Part shown: positions 22,829 to 33,997 of the stretch, in pieces
How the letters are laid out: the number at the start of each line of letters is the position of its first letter
Position numbering within the stretch: position 1 is the first letter of the stretch
From: Blepharisma japonicum
Taxonomy: Eukaryota > Ciliophora > Heterotrichea > Heterotrichida > Blepharismidae
Assembly: GCA_949751835.1 (NCBI GenBank)
Contig: CATKHK010000007.1
Coordinates: 372,001-436,000 of the forward strand
Direction: 5' to 3'
Length of the DNA stretch: 64,000 bases
Position numbers and translations under genes: made by a program
The notes under the pieces: model-generated
Database searches by the model: none
What the model was told of the DNA's origin: nothing
The model's input: only the letters and a program-made list of their open reading frames with translations

Positions 22829-23239
22829 ATGAAAACGAGACAAAGAGGTCGTCCAACGATGCCAAAAGAGTTACTAAGCCTTACAGCTACACACACAGAG
22901 ATTGTAAGAGACTTTCAGCAACTCGATTGTGACTCTCCTTTGTTTACCCCAGAGAGACTCTCTCCAGATCAAAATTTCGAGATAAAGCCAAGAAGCCAAC
23001 GGTATAATAAGATAGCCTTGGATGGTATATTAGGTCTTGCTTCACTGATGAGCGATCAAGACCACGAAGAACTCAAAGACGTTCCTGCTGACTGGCTTCA
23101 ACCTTACCCTATATGCAATAGCATCTCCTGGGACATCTTACCAACCGGGCTGCCTTTACAAAGCAAGGAGCTCATGCAAGCGTCCTTTGATATTTATTAT
23201 CAAGGACGATCGCAATTACAACAACAGAGTTTATCTTAA
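22829..23239 (+). CDS. Small protein with AT-hook-like N-terminus
   Basis: 136 residues, ATG 22829 to TAA. It starts MKTRQRGRPTMPKEL; RGRP between basic residues and prolines is the core of an AT-hook, which binds the minor groove of AT-rich DNA. The remainder (acidic to neutral, PLFTPERLSP, DVPADWLQPYP, Gln-rich end) matches nothing I know. The segment is clearly richer in G+C than its surroundings and uses TGG for Trp. A DNA-binding role is inference from one short motif. Confidence 0.6.
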   Translation: MKTRQRGRPTMPKELLSLTATHTEIVRDFQQLDCDSPLFTPERLSPDQNFEIKPRSQRYNKIALDGILGLASLMSDQDHEELKDVPADWLQPYPICNSISWDILPTGLPLQSKELMQASFDIYYQGRSQLQQQSLS

Positions 23240-24016
23240 CAAACTTAATGCACTTTCTTGATTACTAATTTTTTTATAAAAATATTTGCTTGATTTCTGA
23301 TGAGTTTTAGTTCACCGACCTATTTGATTTAAATTCAAAACCTAGCTCATAATAAATGAGTTATTTATGCAAGGTAAATTTATAATAAAAAAATATTAAA
23401 AATTATATTTTATTCGAAAGATAAGTACAATGTAAAGATTTATCATATAGAGTATATACAATCAATTTAAAACTTTTAATATATTTAGTCTTGCACCAAA
23501 TGAATATTAAATTTTATATAATAAAATCAACTAGCTCATCAATTTCAAATAAGTGCAATTATCAATATGAACAATTTAATGTAATGCTAAAATTCTTATT
23601 CTTTTATCTTATATTTTTTATATTTTTCGAGATAAAAAATATTATTCTATGGACTTACAGCAAGAAGCAATTGATCCCTTAGCCACTTATGGAAATAAAA
23701 CCTGCCATGGGTTACTCATTAAAAATACTTTCGAGTTTGTTATTGAAAATGACTAGGCCAGTAAAGCAAGCTGCCCTTATACTACCAAAGATGAGTAATT
23801 CAGTATATCATTATAAAACAAATAGTTGCAGATATTTAAACATTGTATCTCTTAACAACACAAACTCTTTATTGCAAGCTGTGGTTCGCAGCCAGCTTCA
23901 GTAGAATCGAATTTACAATAAATAGATTATATAGATAATTTGTTTTATTGAAATTTTCAAGTTTTCTTAATATTTATTTAGCGTAAGTTATAAATATTAT
24001 TTTTTAAAATTAAATC
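23240..24016. other. Intergenic, AT-rich, with a short coding-like island
   Basis: 777 bp. The first 400 bp are extremely AT-rich with nothing recognised. An island of more balanced composition at 23649-23904 is described separately. The rest should hold the promoter of the channel gene. Confidence 0.5.
23689..23904 (+). CDS. Doubtful 71-residue open frame
   Basis: ATG 23689 to TAG, starting MEIKPAMGYSLKILSS. A second, overlapping frame starts at ATG 23649 (MDLQQEAIDPLATYGN) and runs 35 codons to TAG 23754. It would read on protein-like to TAA 23796 (ASKASCPYTTKDE), and no 15-16 nt intron removes the TAG. The island may be a small gene I cannot parse, or a decayed one. Confidence 0.2.
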   Translation: MEIKPAMGYSLKILSSLLLKMTRPVKQAALILPKMSNSVYHYKTNSCRYLNIVSLNNTNSLLQAVVRSQLQ

Positions 24017-26077
24017 ATGATTGGTGATGCTCCTTACGATAATGATCAAACTTATTCAGTCTGACGAAAGGAAATCCAAACCTTCACTACAGCTAAACCT
24101 AAAACTACCAAAAAAAAATACCCTGGCCAAGGCTGGATTTTAATCCCTGAGGAAGGCTTCATGATGATATGAAGCAAAATTATTATGGTTGTGATTCTTT
24201 TTACTACTATAGTTACTCCATATCGTGTTTCCTTTGTAGATCAAGATCCATCTGAGTGGCAAATTATTGATCTTGTTGTAGATGGGATTTACTTCGTTGA
24301 TGTTGTGGTTAATTGTTTTTTAGCTTATACAAACTCTGATAATGTGCTTGTAACAAATAACAAAAAAATTATTTTGCATTATTTGAGTACCTGAATGATT
24401 TTAGACACTTTTTCATGCATTCCTCTGGAACTGATGATTACAGGGTGAAATTATCATATGCTTGCAAAACTTGCAAGACTGCCAAGAATATATAGACTGA
24501 TAAAGATTACCAAGCTATTTCGTCTAGCAAAATTTGCAAAAAATAAAGACCAGACCTTTAAATATGTGAATTTGCTTCTTAGAATTAGCACTGCTATTGA
24601 AAGACTTATATGATTTCTTCTTAGCTTTATAGTTTTGATTCACTTAATTTGTTGTTTATGAGTATTCGCAGGCCGATGAAACCTAAATATTTCCACAAAT
24701 TGGATACAGAATTTCGGATTTCAAGACTATGACAATTTGAACTTGTATATAGTCTCACTTTATTGAACGGTCACTACTTTAGCAACTGTAGGCTACGGAG
24801 ATATTGTAGCTACTAATACTACAGAGAGAATAGTCGCATCCTTTGTTATGATTATTGGGATCTGGCTTTACTCCTACGGTGTCGGTTCTTTAACAAATCT
24901 TATAGGAAATCTTGATACAAGGCGAGCAAAGCTAAATCGACAGCTTGAAGTACTGCAGAGGATTGCAAGAGAATACAAGCTTAATAAAGTTTTCTTTAAA
25001 AAGCTAACAAATGCATTGGAATATGATAATTCGCAGTCAAGAAAAGATGTGGATGAATTAATTGAGGATTTACCACCTTCTCTCAGAAAAGGTTTGCTCA
25101 TAATTACATATGAAGGGATGATACGGCATAATGCTTTTTTTAGTGATAAACAAAGCCATTTTGTAGCTTGGGTTGCACCTAAGCTAAAACCATTAAAAGT
25201 TGCTAAAGGAGAAATGATTTATAAAGCAGGAGAATACGCAACAGAAATGTATTTTCTTGTAAAAGGAGAAGTGGCAATGGTTATCATGATAGATGATGTT
25301 ATAATTCCTTTTATTCTGCTAGCTCCAGGATATTATTTTGGTGAGGTTGATTTACTTTTTAGTGAAAATAAAACCCATCTCCACACTGTTAAAGCAACTG
25401 ACCATTGTGAGCTTCTTGCTTTTTCTAAAGAAGATTTCGAACAAATGATGCAGCTCTATGAAGAAGAGTCAAATGAAATCTGTATGCTAGCTAGCGAAAG
25501 GCTATTCAGAACAGACCAAAAAATGAAAGAAGCTGAAGAAAACTACAGAAAAACAGCTAAAGTAAAATCACAGTTAAGCTATCCTAGACCAAAAAAAAGT
25601 AGGTGAGATGTGGAAAAATTTAAAAGCGCTTATGGAAAGAAAGCAGTTGAAAGCAATCTTTCATTAATTAAAACTGAAGATACAGTTACTGTCGATCAAA
25701 GTATCAAAGACAATTTCAGGAGAACATTTAGAGAGAAATCAATTGGGAAATCATTACATAACCTATTTGACTCTAAATCTTCAGAATCTACGAATGCTCC
25801 ACAGATTAAGCAAAAAATTTTGAAAATGAACAAGTCAATGAAACAAATCCAAAATTTGTGCAAAATTCTTATGGATAAAGCAAGTGCAAATAGTGAAACA
25901 AGCTCAATCTTGCTAGAACCTCTATCCAAAAATGAAGAAAAACCTTTATTAAAGAAGCTGCTGAGTCCTTGGAAAATTGAAATCGAAGCTGATATAGAAG
26001 AGCGGCATATGGAGAGCGAAGTTTCAAGAATTGAGGAAACTGGGGTGAAGAAAGACAACTCTTTTGAAAATAATTAA
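24017..26077 (+). CDS. Voltage-gated K+ channel with cyclic-nucleotide-binding domain
   Basis: A complete 686-residue channel in one exon. Order: cytosolic leader; S1 (IIMVVILFTTIVTPY); S2-S3 (VDGIYFVDVVVNCFLAY); S4 with spaced Arg/Lys (LARLPRIYRLIKITKLFRLAK, near nt 24465-24530); S5; pore with TLATVGYGD (nt 24776-24802); S6; C-linker; CNBD-like fold (about 390-500) with GYYFGEVDLLF; then a basic Ser-rich tail. At least ten Trp are TGA. This is EAG/HCN-like topology. The pore and S6 resemble the left-edge channel gene, so they are likely paralogues. Expected role: voltage-controlled K+ flow in the plasma or ciliary membrane. Whether cyclic nucleotides bind is not clear. Confidence 0.93.
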
Positions 26078-26161
26078 TAAATGTCATATGCAATTAGGCT
26101 AATTTATTTTTTCATCCATATTTAGGATTTGATATAAGCCTCTATTTTAATCTGATATAAA

Positions 26162-27952
26162 ATGGAAGAGCAGTTTGTCACTTTAAACATAAAAGATCCA
26201 AGAGAACGCTTGGTTAGCCGAGTTGCTGCCTGTATGCTCCGAGAGCCTAATTACTATGCAAAGACTGAACAAAAAATCGCAGATATCATAGCAGATCTCA
26301 ATGAGGTAGCCATAATTGATCCAGAATTTATCTGCCAACTTGCTTACTATACCCGAAATGAACTTAACATCCGTTCAGCTGCCAATTTCTTACTGGCATT
26401 CGCAGCAACTCACCCAGAAGCAAAAAAGCACCTCAAACAGTATTTTTCAGCTACGATTCGTCTTCCTACCGACCTAATCGAAACCGTTGAGCTCTATCAA
26501 AGTTTTATAAACAATGAACAGGAAAATAAAATATCAGTCCCCAATTGTCTTCAGAAGCTGATCGCAGATAAATTCAAGACTTTTTCTATCTATCATCTAG
26601 GAAAATATTGTTCCGAAGGGAAACGTAAAAGAGGTTTATTTAAGGCTAAACAAAAACCTAAGGTTGATACCAGTGCAGCTACTAAGAAAAAGACGTTATC
26701 ATTCAAGCAGCTTGTAAGACTTTGCCACTTAAAAGAGCCAGCTAGCAATGTGATGTCAATTCTTGGGAAAAGATACCCTGAAAATCCAGATGTTTTTGCT
26801 ACATCTGGATTGGCAGTAGAGGGAGAATTCAATCCTGCACTTGCAACTAAAAGAATGAAAATTCCAACACCTGTGACTTGGGAAACTCAGCTTAGTGAGA
26901 CTGGAAATAAGCCTGAAGTGTGGGAAGATCTGATAAAAACCAAAAAGCTGCCATTTATGGCAATGCTGAGGAATTTGAGAAATCTGTTGATAACTGGAGT
27001 TGATCCGGAAATCCATGGAGTCGTCCAGAGCAGGCTGAGAGATCCAGATCAAATTCAAAACTCTAGGCTGTTCCCATTTAGATTCTATTCAGCTTATACT
27101 GCTTTAAATGTCAATATTGAAGAATTAAAAAAGCTAAAAGAAGACCCTAACTATGAGCCTCCAGCACCTTCTGGAAAAAGAGGCTTGAAAGAAAAACACA
27201 AAAGAAAAAAAATTGTCCCAAAAATAGCCCCAACTGAAGAAACTGTTGAAAACTACAAAAGTGCTTTAGAAGAAGCAGTCAAACTTTCAACAGCATTAAA
27301 CGTAAAGCCAGTCAAAGGCAGCTCAGTCATTTTTGCTGATGTCTCAGGCTCCATGAGCACCAAAATTTCAGGAGAAGGTTCATCAGGCAGTGATATTACT
27401 TGCAAAGTAGCTGGATTGTTACTAGGGCTTATGATGCGCCATGTTTGTGAAAACTCTGAATTTGTCATTTTTTCATCACCAACCCAAACATATCCAAAAT
27501 GTTGGAAAAAAGTTGAGCTTGAAGGTGAGAATATTCTCAGTCTTATAAAAAAGGTAGTTAAAGTTTCACATGCCCTAGGAGGAGGAACTGACTTTCCGTT
27601 TGACTATATAGAGCAAGCAATAGAAAATAGAGTTCATTTCGATAATATGTTTATATTCTCCGATATGATGATTTCTCCTGGAAGCGGGCAGATGAATAAC
27701 ACAAAAAGTGGAATAAATTGGACTGTTGCGGGGATTCTGAAGACTTATAGAGAAAGAGTCAACCCAAGCATGAAATTCATAAGCATAAATTTAGCCGGAC
27801 ATGGAAAAACGATAGGTGCAGATCTTGAGGATGAACAGAAAAATATTTTGGTAACAGGATATAGTGATTCGATCTTAAGACTTGTATCTCAACTACAAAT
27901 TTCCCAAGTTGACGCTGTAAAGGAAGCTGCTAAATCATTAATCAAAACTTAA
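26162..27952 (+). CDS. TROVE-vWA RNA-binding protein (Ro60/TEP1 type)
   Basis: 596 residues in one exon. Residues 1-370 form a TROVE module: helical-repeat text such as FICQLAYYTRNELNIRSAANF, KQLVRLCHLKEP and MAMLRNLRNLLITG, and an insert rich in Lys (about 150-185). Residues 385-590 form a vWA domain with an intact MIDAS (DVSGSMS near 398, GGGTDF near 476, SDMM near 501). TROVE proteins bind structured RNAs: Ro60 binds Y RNA and misfolded RNA, and TEP1/p80 binds vault and telomerase RNA. Motifs such as LPTDLIETVELYQSF lean to the TEP1/p80 side, while the size is that of Ro60. No WD40 or NACHT part follows. RNA partner unknown. Confidence 0.9.
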   Translation: MEEQFVTLNIKDPRERLVSRVAACMLREPNYYAKTEQKIADIIADLNEVAIIDPEFICQLAYYTRNELNIRSAANFLLAFAATHPEAKKHLKQYFSATIRLPTDLIETVELYQSFINNEQENKISVPNCLQKLIADKFKTFSIYHLGKYCSEGKRKRGLFKAKQKPKVDTSAATKKKTLSFKQLVRLCHLKEPASNVMSILGKRYPENPDVFATSGLAVEGEFNPALATKRMKIPTPVTWETQLSETGNKPEVWEDLIKTKKLPFMAMLRNLRNLLITGVDPEIHGVVQSRLRDPDQIQNSRLFPFRFYSAYTALNVNIEELKKLKEDPNYEPPAPSGKRGLKEKHKRKKIVPKIAPTEETVENYKSALEEAVKLSTALNVKPVKGSSVIFADVSGSMSTKISGEGSSGSDITCKVAGLLLGLMMRHVCENSEFVIFSSPTQTYPKCWKKVELEGENILSLIKKVVKVSHALGGGTDFPFDYIEQAIENRVHFDNMFIFSDMMISPGSGQMNNTKSGINWTVAGILKTYRERVNPSMKFISINLAGHGKTIGADLEDEQKNILVTGYSDSILRLVSQLQISQVDAVKEAAKSLIKT

Positions 27953-27995
27953 TAGCAATAATTATCAGGGAAATGCCGTTTTTAATCGATTAAAT

Positions 27996-29555
27996 ATGCT
28001 AGTAAGAGAATTCAGCTCAAAAAGCCACAAAAACTTCGAACTTTTTATCAAAGCTCGAGACTTGGTGGGTCCAGCAACCATAAATCCATTCTGCAAGGTC
28101 AAGCTAAAAGTTGAAGACACCAAATGAGCTGACCTATCTTCAACAGAAATAATCTCCATGTCAAAAAACCCCAAATGGAAACAAACCATTATCATTGATC
28201 ACTGCTTCGAAAAGAGCAGCGAGCTGGAATTTTCTATTTATTCTGGGGCAGACTTTATAGGGAGCATAGAATGTGCAAGCAACCATTTAATTGCACGGCA
28301 ACCTTTTATATCTCATATATTTAGAGGAACGATTAAAGAGATCACTGGGACAATTGTCGTAAAAGCTGAAGAAGTCAGAGATCTGGAAACAAAGATAAGC
28401 ATAGGATTGGTAGGGCATCATTTAGACGCTATGGACTTTGGAGGAAAAAGCGATCCGTATCTTATATTTTATAGACTTCTACAGGACAATTCTTGATCAG
28501 AATGCCACAGGACAGAAATAATTTACAAAACTCTTGACCCTGTATGAAAACCTTTTGAGATAAACTTGCATCAGCTCTGTGGCAGTGATCCCGATCGAGT
28601 AATAAAAATTGAATGCTTTGATTGAGATCGATGTAGCTCAGATGATTTCATTGGACAGGTAACTGTGACATTGCGAGAGCTATTGCGGGCTGGCTCTCAA
28701 TTTGCACTAATAAACCATTCCAAAACATCTCGTAAAGGCTACACTAATTCAGGGATTTTAGAAGTTACTGGGTCTACCATCATAAGAAACTACTCTTACA
28801 TGGATTATTTGCAGAATGGAACATCAATCAAGCTAATCGTGGCTATTGATTTTACTTCTTCAAACGGAGATCACACAGATCTTCATTCCTTGCATTATTC
28901 GAATTCAAGCATACAAAATGAATACCAAAGAGCCATTGAGGCCGTGACCAAAATCATAGAAATTTATGACGAAGACAAAAAGATCGCTGTATTTGGGTTT
29001 GGAGGGAGGCCTATTTGGATTCGGGACGTAAGTCACTGCTTTTCTTTGACTAGAAGCGAATCAAACCCTTACGTAATAGGGCATGAACAAATAATAGAAA
29101 CCTATATAAAAGAGCTCCCAAATATAGAACTAGAAGGGCCGACGTATTTCAGATGCATTTTAGAGATGGCAAATGATAAAGCTAGAGAAAAAACTGATGG
29201 GTCGATATATAATGTATTACTTATAATTACAGATGGAGATATTGATGATTTTCCAGCATCGCGAGATTTAATTGTGGAGTCTTCAAGACTTCCGATGAGT
29301 ATCATTATTATTGGAGTTGGAGGGGAGTGCTTTTCTAATATGCATAGGTTGGATTCAGATAACGGAGTTCTTAAAGATCATAATCAGCGCGAATCTTTAA
29401 GAGATTGTGTCCAATTTGTACCATTCAGGCAATATATGAGCTCTCCTGAAAGTTTTGAATCCAAGATTTTAGAGGAAATCCCTTCACAGATCGAATCGTT
29501 TATGAAACTGGCGAATATTGAGCCACTTCTAATGAAGTGTCCATTTTCCGATTAG
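27996..29555 (+). CDS. Copine
   Basis: 519 residues in one exon, starting MLVREFSSKSHKNFEL 43 bp after the TROVE gene. Two C2 domains (about 1-125 and 130-260; GKSDPYLIFYR in the second) are followed by the copine-type vWA domain (about 285-500) with the copine MIDAS form DFTSSN, then GPTYF and ITDGDIDD. Five Trp are TGA. Copines are soluble and bind phospholipid membranes when Ca2+ rises, recruiting partners through the vWA domain. The first C2 has few acidic loop residues, so Ca2+ binding there may be weak. The start could lie slightly differently, since short upstream frames exist, but no splice fits better. Confidence 0.93.
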
Positions 29556-29868
29556 CATTCAAAATTAATCATTTATTTCCATTTAAATATCTGAGCTTGA
29601 ATATAAGCCTAAGTTATCTCTAAACTTTGCACAGGATAGAGCTGTTTGCCCATAAAGTAATCCCATTTTACTCTAGTGTAATTGAAAATTTGAAGTGAAT
29701 TTCTTCTGCTGTTCAAAATATGTCCTGGAAATTAATAAATTTCATATATAAGTTTCGAATAATTCTCTCTCACAACTTCTCTATTTTCTAATCCAATTTC
29801 ATTCATCTTTCAACTTCTTCATCCTTCATAACATTTCATATTCTTTTATTAAATTTTAATCTGTGGTA
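29556..29868. other. Intergenic, 313 bp
   Basis: Spacer upstream of the EF-Tu gene. It is T/C-rich just before the start codon (29760-29850). No frame or RNA gene seen. Confidence 0.5.
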
Positions 29869-31164
29869 ATGCTGCGTGTATTAACCAGATCATTCGCTAA
29901 GTACATTCGTGACAAGCCTCACTTGAACGTTGGCACTGTAGGACACATTGATCATGGTAAAACTACTCTTACCGCTGCTATCACACACTATCTCCACCAA
30001 AAAGGCATGGCTGAAGAAAGGACATATGAGCAAATTGATTGCGCTCCTGAAGAAAAAGCAAGAGGTATCACCATCAATACAAGCACCCTTGAATATCAAA
30101 CAGACCATCGCCACTATTCCCATATGGACTGCCCTGGGCATGCTGATTACGTTAAGAATATGATTACTGGGGCTGCTAGAATGGATGGAGCTATTCTTGT
30201 AGTTTCTGCTCGTGAAGGGCTTATGCCTCAGACAAGAGAGCATGTCCTATTGTGCAGACAAACTGGAGTGAAAAGTATTGTGGTCTTTATGAACAAATGT
30301 GACTTGTTACCGGATCCTGAGCTTCAAGAAATCGTAGAAATGGAAGTGAGAGAAGTCCTTAATAAGTATGAGTATGATGGAGAGCATACTAAATTTGTAA
30401 AAGGATCTGCATTATGTGCATTGAATGAGCCAGATTCTGAATATGGGATTAAAAAAATCCAAGAATTGCTTGACGCTATGGACACTTCCTTAGTAATCCC
30501 TGAAAGGCCAAAGGACAAGCCATTCTTTTTAAGTGTAGAAGGAAGCTATAATATTGCAGGAAGAGGATGTGTGGTCACCGGAACTATTGAGCACGGAGTT
30601 ATTAAGCCAGGCGCTGACGCTGACCTAATTGGCATTAAAAAAGATCCAGTAAGGACTGCTGTAATCAGTGTAGAGACATTTAAGAAAACATTAGATGTTG
30701 GAGAACCTGGAGACAATGTAGGTGTGCTATTAAGAGGCTTAAGAAAAGAAGATATTCATAGAGGGCAAGCTGTAACGCCACCTAACACATATCAAACTAA
30801 CTTCAACTTTGAAGGGCAACTCTACGTCTTAAAAGAAGACGAAGGAGGAAGAAGAAAGCCATTTTTCTCTGGATTTGCCCCTCAGTGTTTTATTAGAACA
30901 GCAGATATCCAGTCAAAAATCTTGTTCCCAGAGGAGAAAAAGATGGCTGTAGGAGGTGATCACTTCACAGCGAAATTCAAGCTTCAAATGCCATTGCCTC
31001 TGTATGTAGGAGCTAGGTTTGCCTTGAGAGAAGGAGGAAAAACAGTTGGAGCTGGAGTTATTACGAAATTATTGCCTGATGAAGATGAAGATATTCAAGG
31101 AGAAAAAAATAGAAAGAAAAAGGCAGGACCAGGAGCAGGAGCAAAATCTCCGACTAAGAAGTAA
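29869..31164 (+). CDS. TUFM: Mitochondrial elongation factor Tu
   Basis: 431 residues, start at ATG 29869 ([13 protein letters not shown]), a very short basic presequence fit for mitochondrial import. GTPase motifs are intact: GHIDHGKTT (G1), GITINT (G2), DCPGH (G3), NKCD (G4) and GSAL (G5), followed by the two beta-barrel domains ([14 protein letters not shown] near the end). EF-Tu carries aminoacyl-tRNA to the ribosome with GTP. Odd: the usual short end is replaced by about 30 residues that are first acidic (DEDEDIQ) and then Lys/Gly-rich ([17 protein letters not shown]). Codon use is richer in G+C than nearby genes, as expected for high expression. No TGA occurs. Confidence 0.97.
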   Translation: MLRVLTRSFAKYIRDKPHLNVGTVGHIDHGKTTLTAAITHYLHQKGMAEERTYEQIDCAPEEKARGITINTSTLEYQTDHRHYSHMDCPGHADYVKNMITGAARMDGAILVVSAREGLMPQTREHVLLCRQTGVKSIVVFMNKCDLLPDPELQEIVEMEVREVLNKYEYDGEHTKFVKGSALCALNEPDSEYGIKKIQELLDAMDTSLVIPERPKDKPFFLSVEGSYNIAGRGCVVTGTIEHGVIKPGADADLIGIKKDPVRTAVISVETFKKTLDVGEPGDNVGVLLRGLRKEDIHRGQAVTPPNTYQTNFNFEGQLYVLKEDEGGRRKPFFSGFAPQCFIRTADIQSKILFPEEKKMAVGGDHFTAKFKLQMPLPLYVGARFALREGGKTVGAGVITKLLPDEDEDIQGEKNRKKKAGPGAGAKSPTKK

Positions 31165-31771
31165 TAAGAAATTTATTTATTATTAAATCTTTTTTAAATA
31201 AATTGTTTTTATAAAAGATTACATGACTCAATAATTAAATTTATTGGAAATAAATATGTGGAATATAACTGAATATTCGCAATAAATAATGGAATAATAA
31301 AGTAAAAAAGAGTCTTGTCAATTATTCGAAATTAAATTTTTTTTAAAAATTATTTTTTTCTATAAAGATGATAGGAATCATTTTCCTACTTATAAGAAAC
31401 TATTTAATTATAAAATTTTGAAATTACTTTTATCAGAAACTGTTTTGAAATTTGGAGAGATAAAAAGGGCTAAGGAAATTATGGAAATCAAAGGCTCTGG
31501 TAATATCTCCAATTTTAATAAAAATTGTTTTTGCTGGCTATTATTCGATATAAATAAATATAATGGATCGAGATAATAAAATTTCAAGTCTGGAATCTCT
31601 ATTGCCTCTTATAATTTTAATTAACAGTCCTAAAAAGGAAAAAAAGAGATTTGCTTAAATATATCTTTCAGCAGGTAAAAATTATTTTTCTGATATATAA
31701 GCCTTATCAGAAATATCTTTCCCTTAATCATAATTAAGTGAATTTATATTTGAGAAATGGGGAGATAAAAT
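31165..31771. other. Intergenic, AT-rich
   Basis: 607 bp between two plus-strand genes. Only frames under 35 codons; no RNA-like island. Confidence 0.5.
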
Positions 31772-32446
31772 ATGAATTCATCATCATCTCTTGTAGAGGA
31801 TAATCGAGCCAGAAGTCCTCCGCGCCGAAGTAGCCAAGAAAATGTGAGATTTCGAGGGAGACCAATAAAACTGAAGAGTAATCCCTTATTTCGATTCAAC
31901 TATTTTGCTGCATGCTATAATACAAACTATAACATGGTCAATGGAATTCGCTTTAAAAATATTCAAAGGAACAAATTTTACTATTGGCTTTATCCTTTAT
32001 TTAGAGTCAGATATATAGTCGTCACTCTGGCACTTAGTTTTGTGCCTTTTTTTAACCTGGTATGACTGTTAATTCTGATCGCTCTCTGGGGAATTTATGA
32101 AAAAGGCCATATGGTCTATAAAGACAATAGAAAGCAGGTGGAGAACCCTTTTGAAAGGATGGTTTATAACCCAGAAATGTGCGAAAAATACAGGTGTATG
32201 AATAAGTTTTTAGAAGTCCCTGTGGAATATATTCAAAATGAAGAGAGCAAAGCGTCAGTCAGGGATGGAAGAGTTCAAATTATGATTTACAATGACAAAT
32301 TTAAGGCTATGTTTTATGGATTTACTAAATACAGGTGGATACATATCACTCATATATGCCTAAGCATCAGTATTATTTTGGCAAATTACCTTTTGCTCTA
32401 TAAGTTTGTGGATTTTGATCCAGCAAATCCCAGTGGGATCCAATAA
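31772..32446 (+). CDS. Small membrane protein, unknown
   Basis: 224 residues. A basic Ser/Arg/Pro-rich leader (RSPPRRSSQENVRFRGRP) is followed by two adjacent hydrophobic segments at about 73-95 and 96-112 (VVTLALSFVPFFNLVW, LLILIALWGIYE), a hydrophilic loop and a third helix near residues 190-212 (ITHICLSISIILANYLLLY). One TGA=Trp. I do not recognise the family. The next gene is convergent, 127 bp away. Confidence 0.75.
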
Positions 32447-32573
32447 GACAAGTGGGTTAACACCAAACAAAAGGTTTAATTGATAACCCTAACAAAGTGT
32501 ATCCTTACATAATAATACAATAATTTTGCTTTCGCAATATGTGAACATTTTTAAATTATCTAAAAAAATTATT

Positions 32574-33425
32574 TTATATCTGTTTTAAAGAGAGTCATAG
32601 TAGGAACGACAACTCATCAATTTCTGCTTTTTTATTAGAGCACAAATTAAGGATGGGTTTATTTTTTTTAATTGCTTCAACAATTCCGGCATCAATTAAC
32701 TTATTTAAATTCCCATAATTAGTTTGGCCATTGGGATCCTAAATAGATAATACTATTATAAGAGCATTGATGCAGCTCATAAGAAAAGTTGCATTCACTG
32801 TGTTGAGTTCTAAAAATTTTAATAATTCTCCATCTCCTTTGTGCTTAAAAAATACTTTTTGTGCTTTGTCTCTTTTATAGAGTATTATTTTGCAAGTATC
32901 CATAGCCAAATCTCCCATTATCGGTGAAGAAAATAAGGCAAATAATGGCTTGTATACATTTAAATTCAGTATTTCATATATCGTTGTTTCTGTTGCGTTT
33001 ATTAATATTCTGTTTAGAAGCTTAAGGGAAAACTCTTGTAGAGTTTCATCAGGAGAGTATAAATTGGTGACAATTGCGCCAATCACTCCTTTAATGTAGT
33101 ACTGAATTTTGTTTGATTCATCTAAAGCCCCTTCTGCCAAATATGCAATTGCTAAGCAGCCAATTGTTTTTGGGGGTCTTTCTCACCCTTGATCTTTTAT
33201 ATCAGATATGCTGATGGGGTCTCTATGATAAATCATTTTAAATAAATCACTTCATTTTCTGTTAGTTCTCAAAGATTTAATTTTTACTATTAAATCAGTA
33301 TCAGAATTACTGGTAAAGAATTGATAAGATTGCATAGGTATTGTTTTTGGTATATCAAAGTATAGCTTTGGCATATCAGAAGCTTTCTGAATTTAAATTA
33401 CTGTTCGGATTTCACAGCAGCCCAT
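32574..33425 (-). CDS. Acyl-anchored helical-repeat-like protein, unknown
   Basis: Exons 33425-33402, 33386-32754 and 32738-32574 give 273 residues. The first exon is only 24 nt and encodes MGCCEIRT: Gly2, Cys3 and Cys4 make a strong myristoylation/palmitoylation signal. The middle is made of amphipathic helices that look armadillo- or HEAT-like (GVIGAIVTNLYSPDETLQEF, SLKLLNRILINATE, LFALFSSPIMGDLAMDTC), but no repeat is certain. If the 5' intron were wrong, a start at Met in KASDMPKLYF (near 33374) would remove the anchor. Function unknown; a membrane-tethered adaptor is a guess. Confidence 0.75.
32739..32753 (-). other. 15-nt intron
   Basis: GTATTATCTATTTAG. Phase 0, in-frame TAG; removal adds 54 residues (DPNGQTNYGNLNK...). 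Adenine at position 10. Confidence 0.85.
33387..33401 (-). other. 15-nt intron after a 24-nt first exon
   Basis: GTAATTTAAATTCAG. Phase 0, in-frame TAA; removal joins MGCCEIRT to KASDMPKLYF. Adenine at position 10. Confidence 0.75.
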
Positions 33426-33997
33426 TTTTTTAATATGAATAAAGTATCCAGATATTGAAATCCATTTATAATAGCCAATAAGGCTCTTGGATTGCTTAGC
33501 GACTGAAATTTCTTGCTATTTGAGGAGGTAGAAGAGTTAGCTTAATGTTATTTAGCAAATAAAAGTTTATAAATGCTTACTCTCAATTAGACCTGACAAC
33601 TTTTATTTGTTCGGAAAGCTTATCAATCTTATTAGCAGCTTTAAAACTAAGTAATTAATAACCTTATCATGCTATAAGCGGTATTTAAATTATTGCCATT
33701 ATAAAATTATTTCCTTCCATATTTTGAATTTAGCTTATCTATAGAAAATTTGAGCCTTGCAAGCGATAGATTTTTAATAGTAGTAAGTTTTACAGAAAAT
33801 TTTAAATTAAGAGAAATTGATTTAAATTATTTTAATCATAAGTGATTTATCTCTAATATTTATAAAATTTGACCTGCCAGTGAGCAGAAAATAATGAATT
33901 TAATCAAATTTAAATTAAATCTCTAAAATTTAAATAGCAATTCTTTATAAAGCCCTTGACACGAACAATTAAAGCTATGCAACATAAGTAATTAAAT
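33426..33997. other. Intergenic, AT-rich
   Basis: 572 bp between divergent starts. It holds a short CCAA...TTGG palindrome near 33474-33489. No gene seen. Confidence 0.5.

Noticed and set aside
32487-32494. CCCTAACA, a Blepharisma-type telomere unit
   Set aside because: A single copy with no tandem array and genes continuing on both sides; expected by chance.
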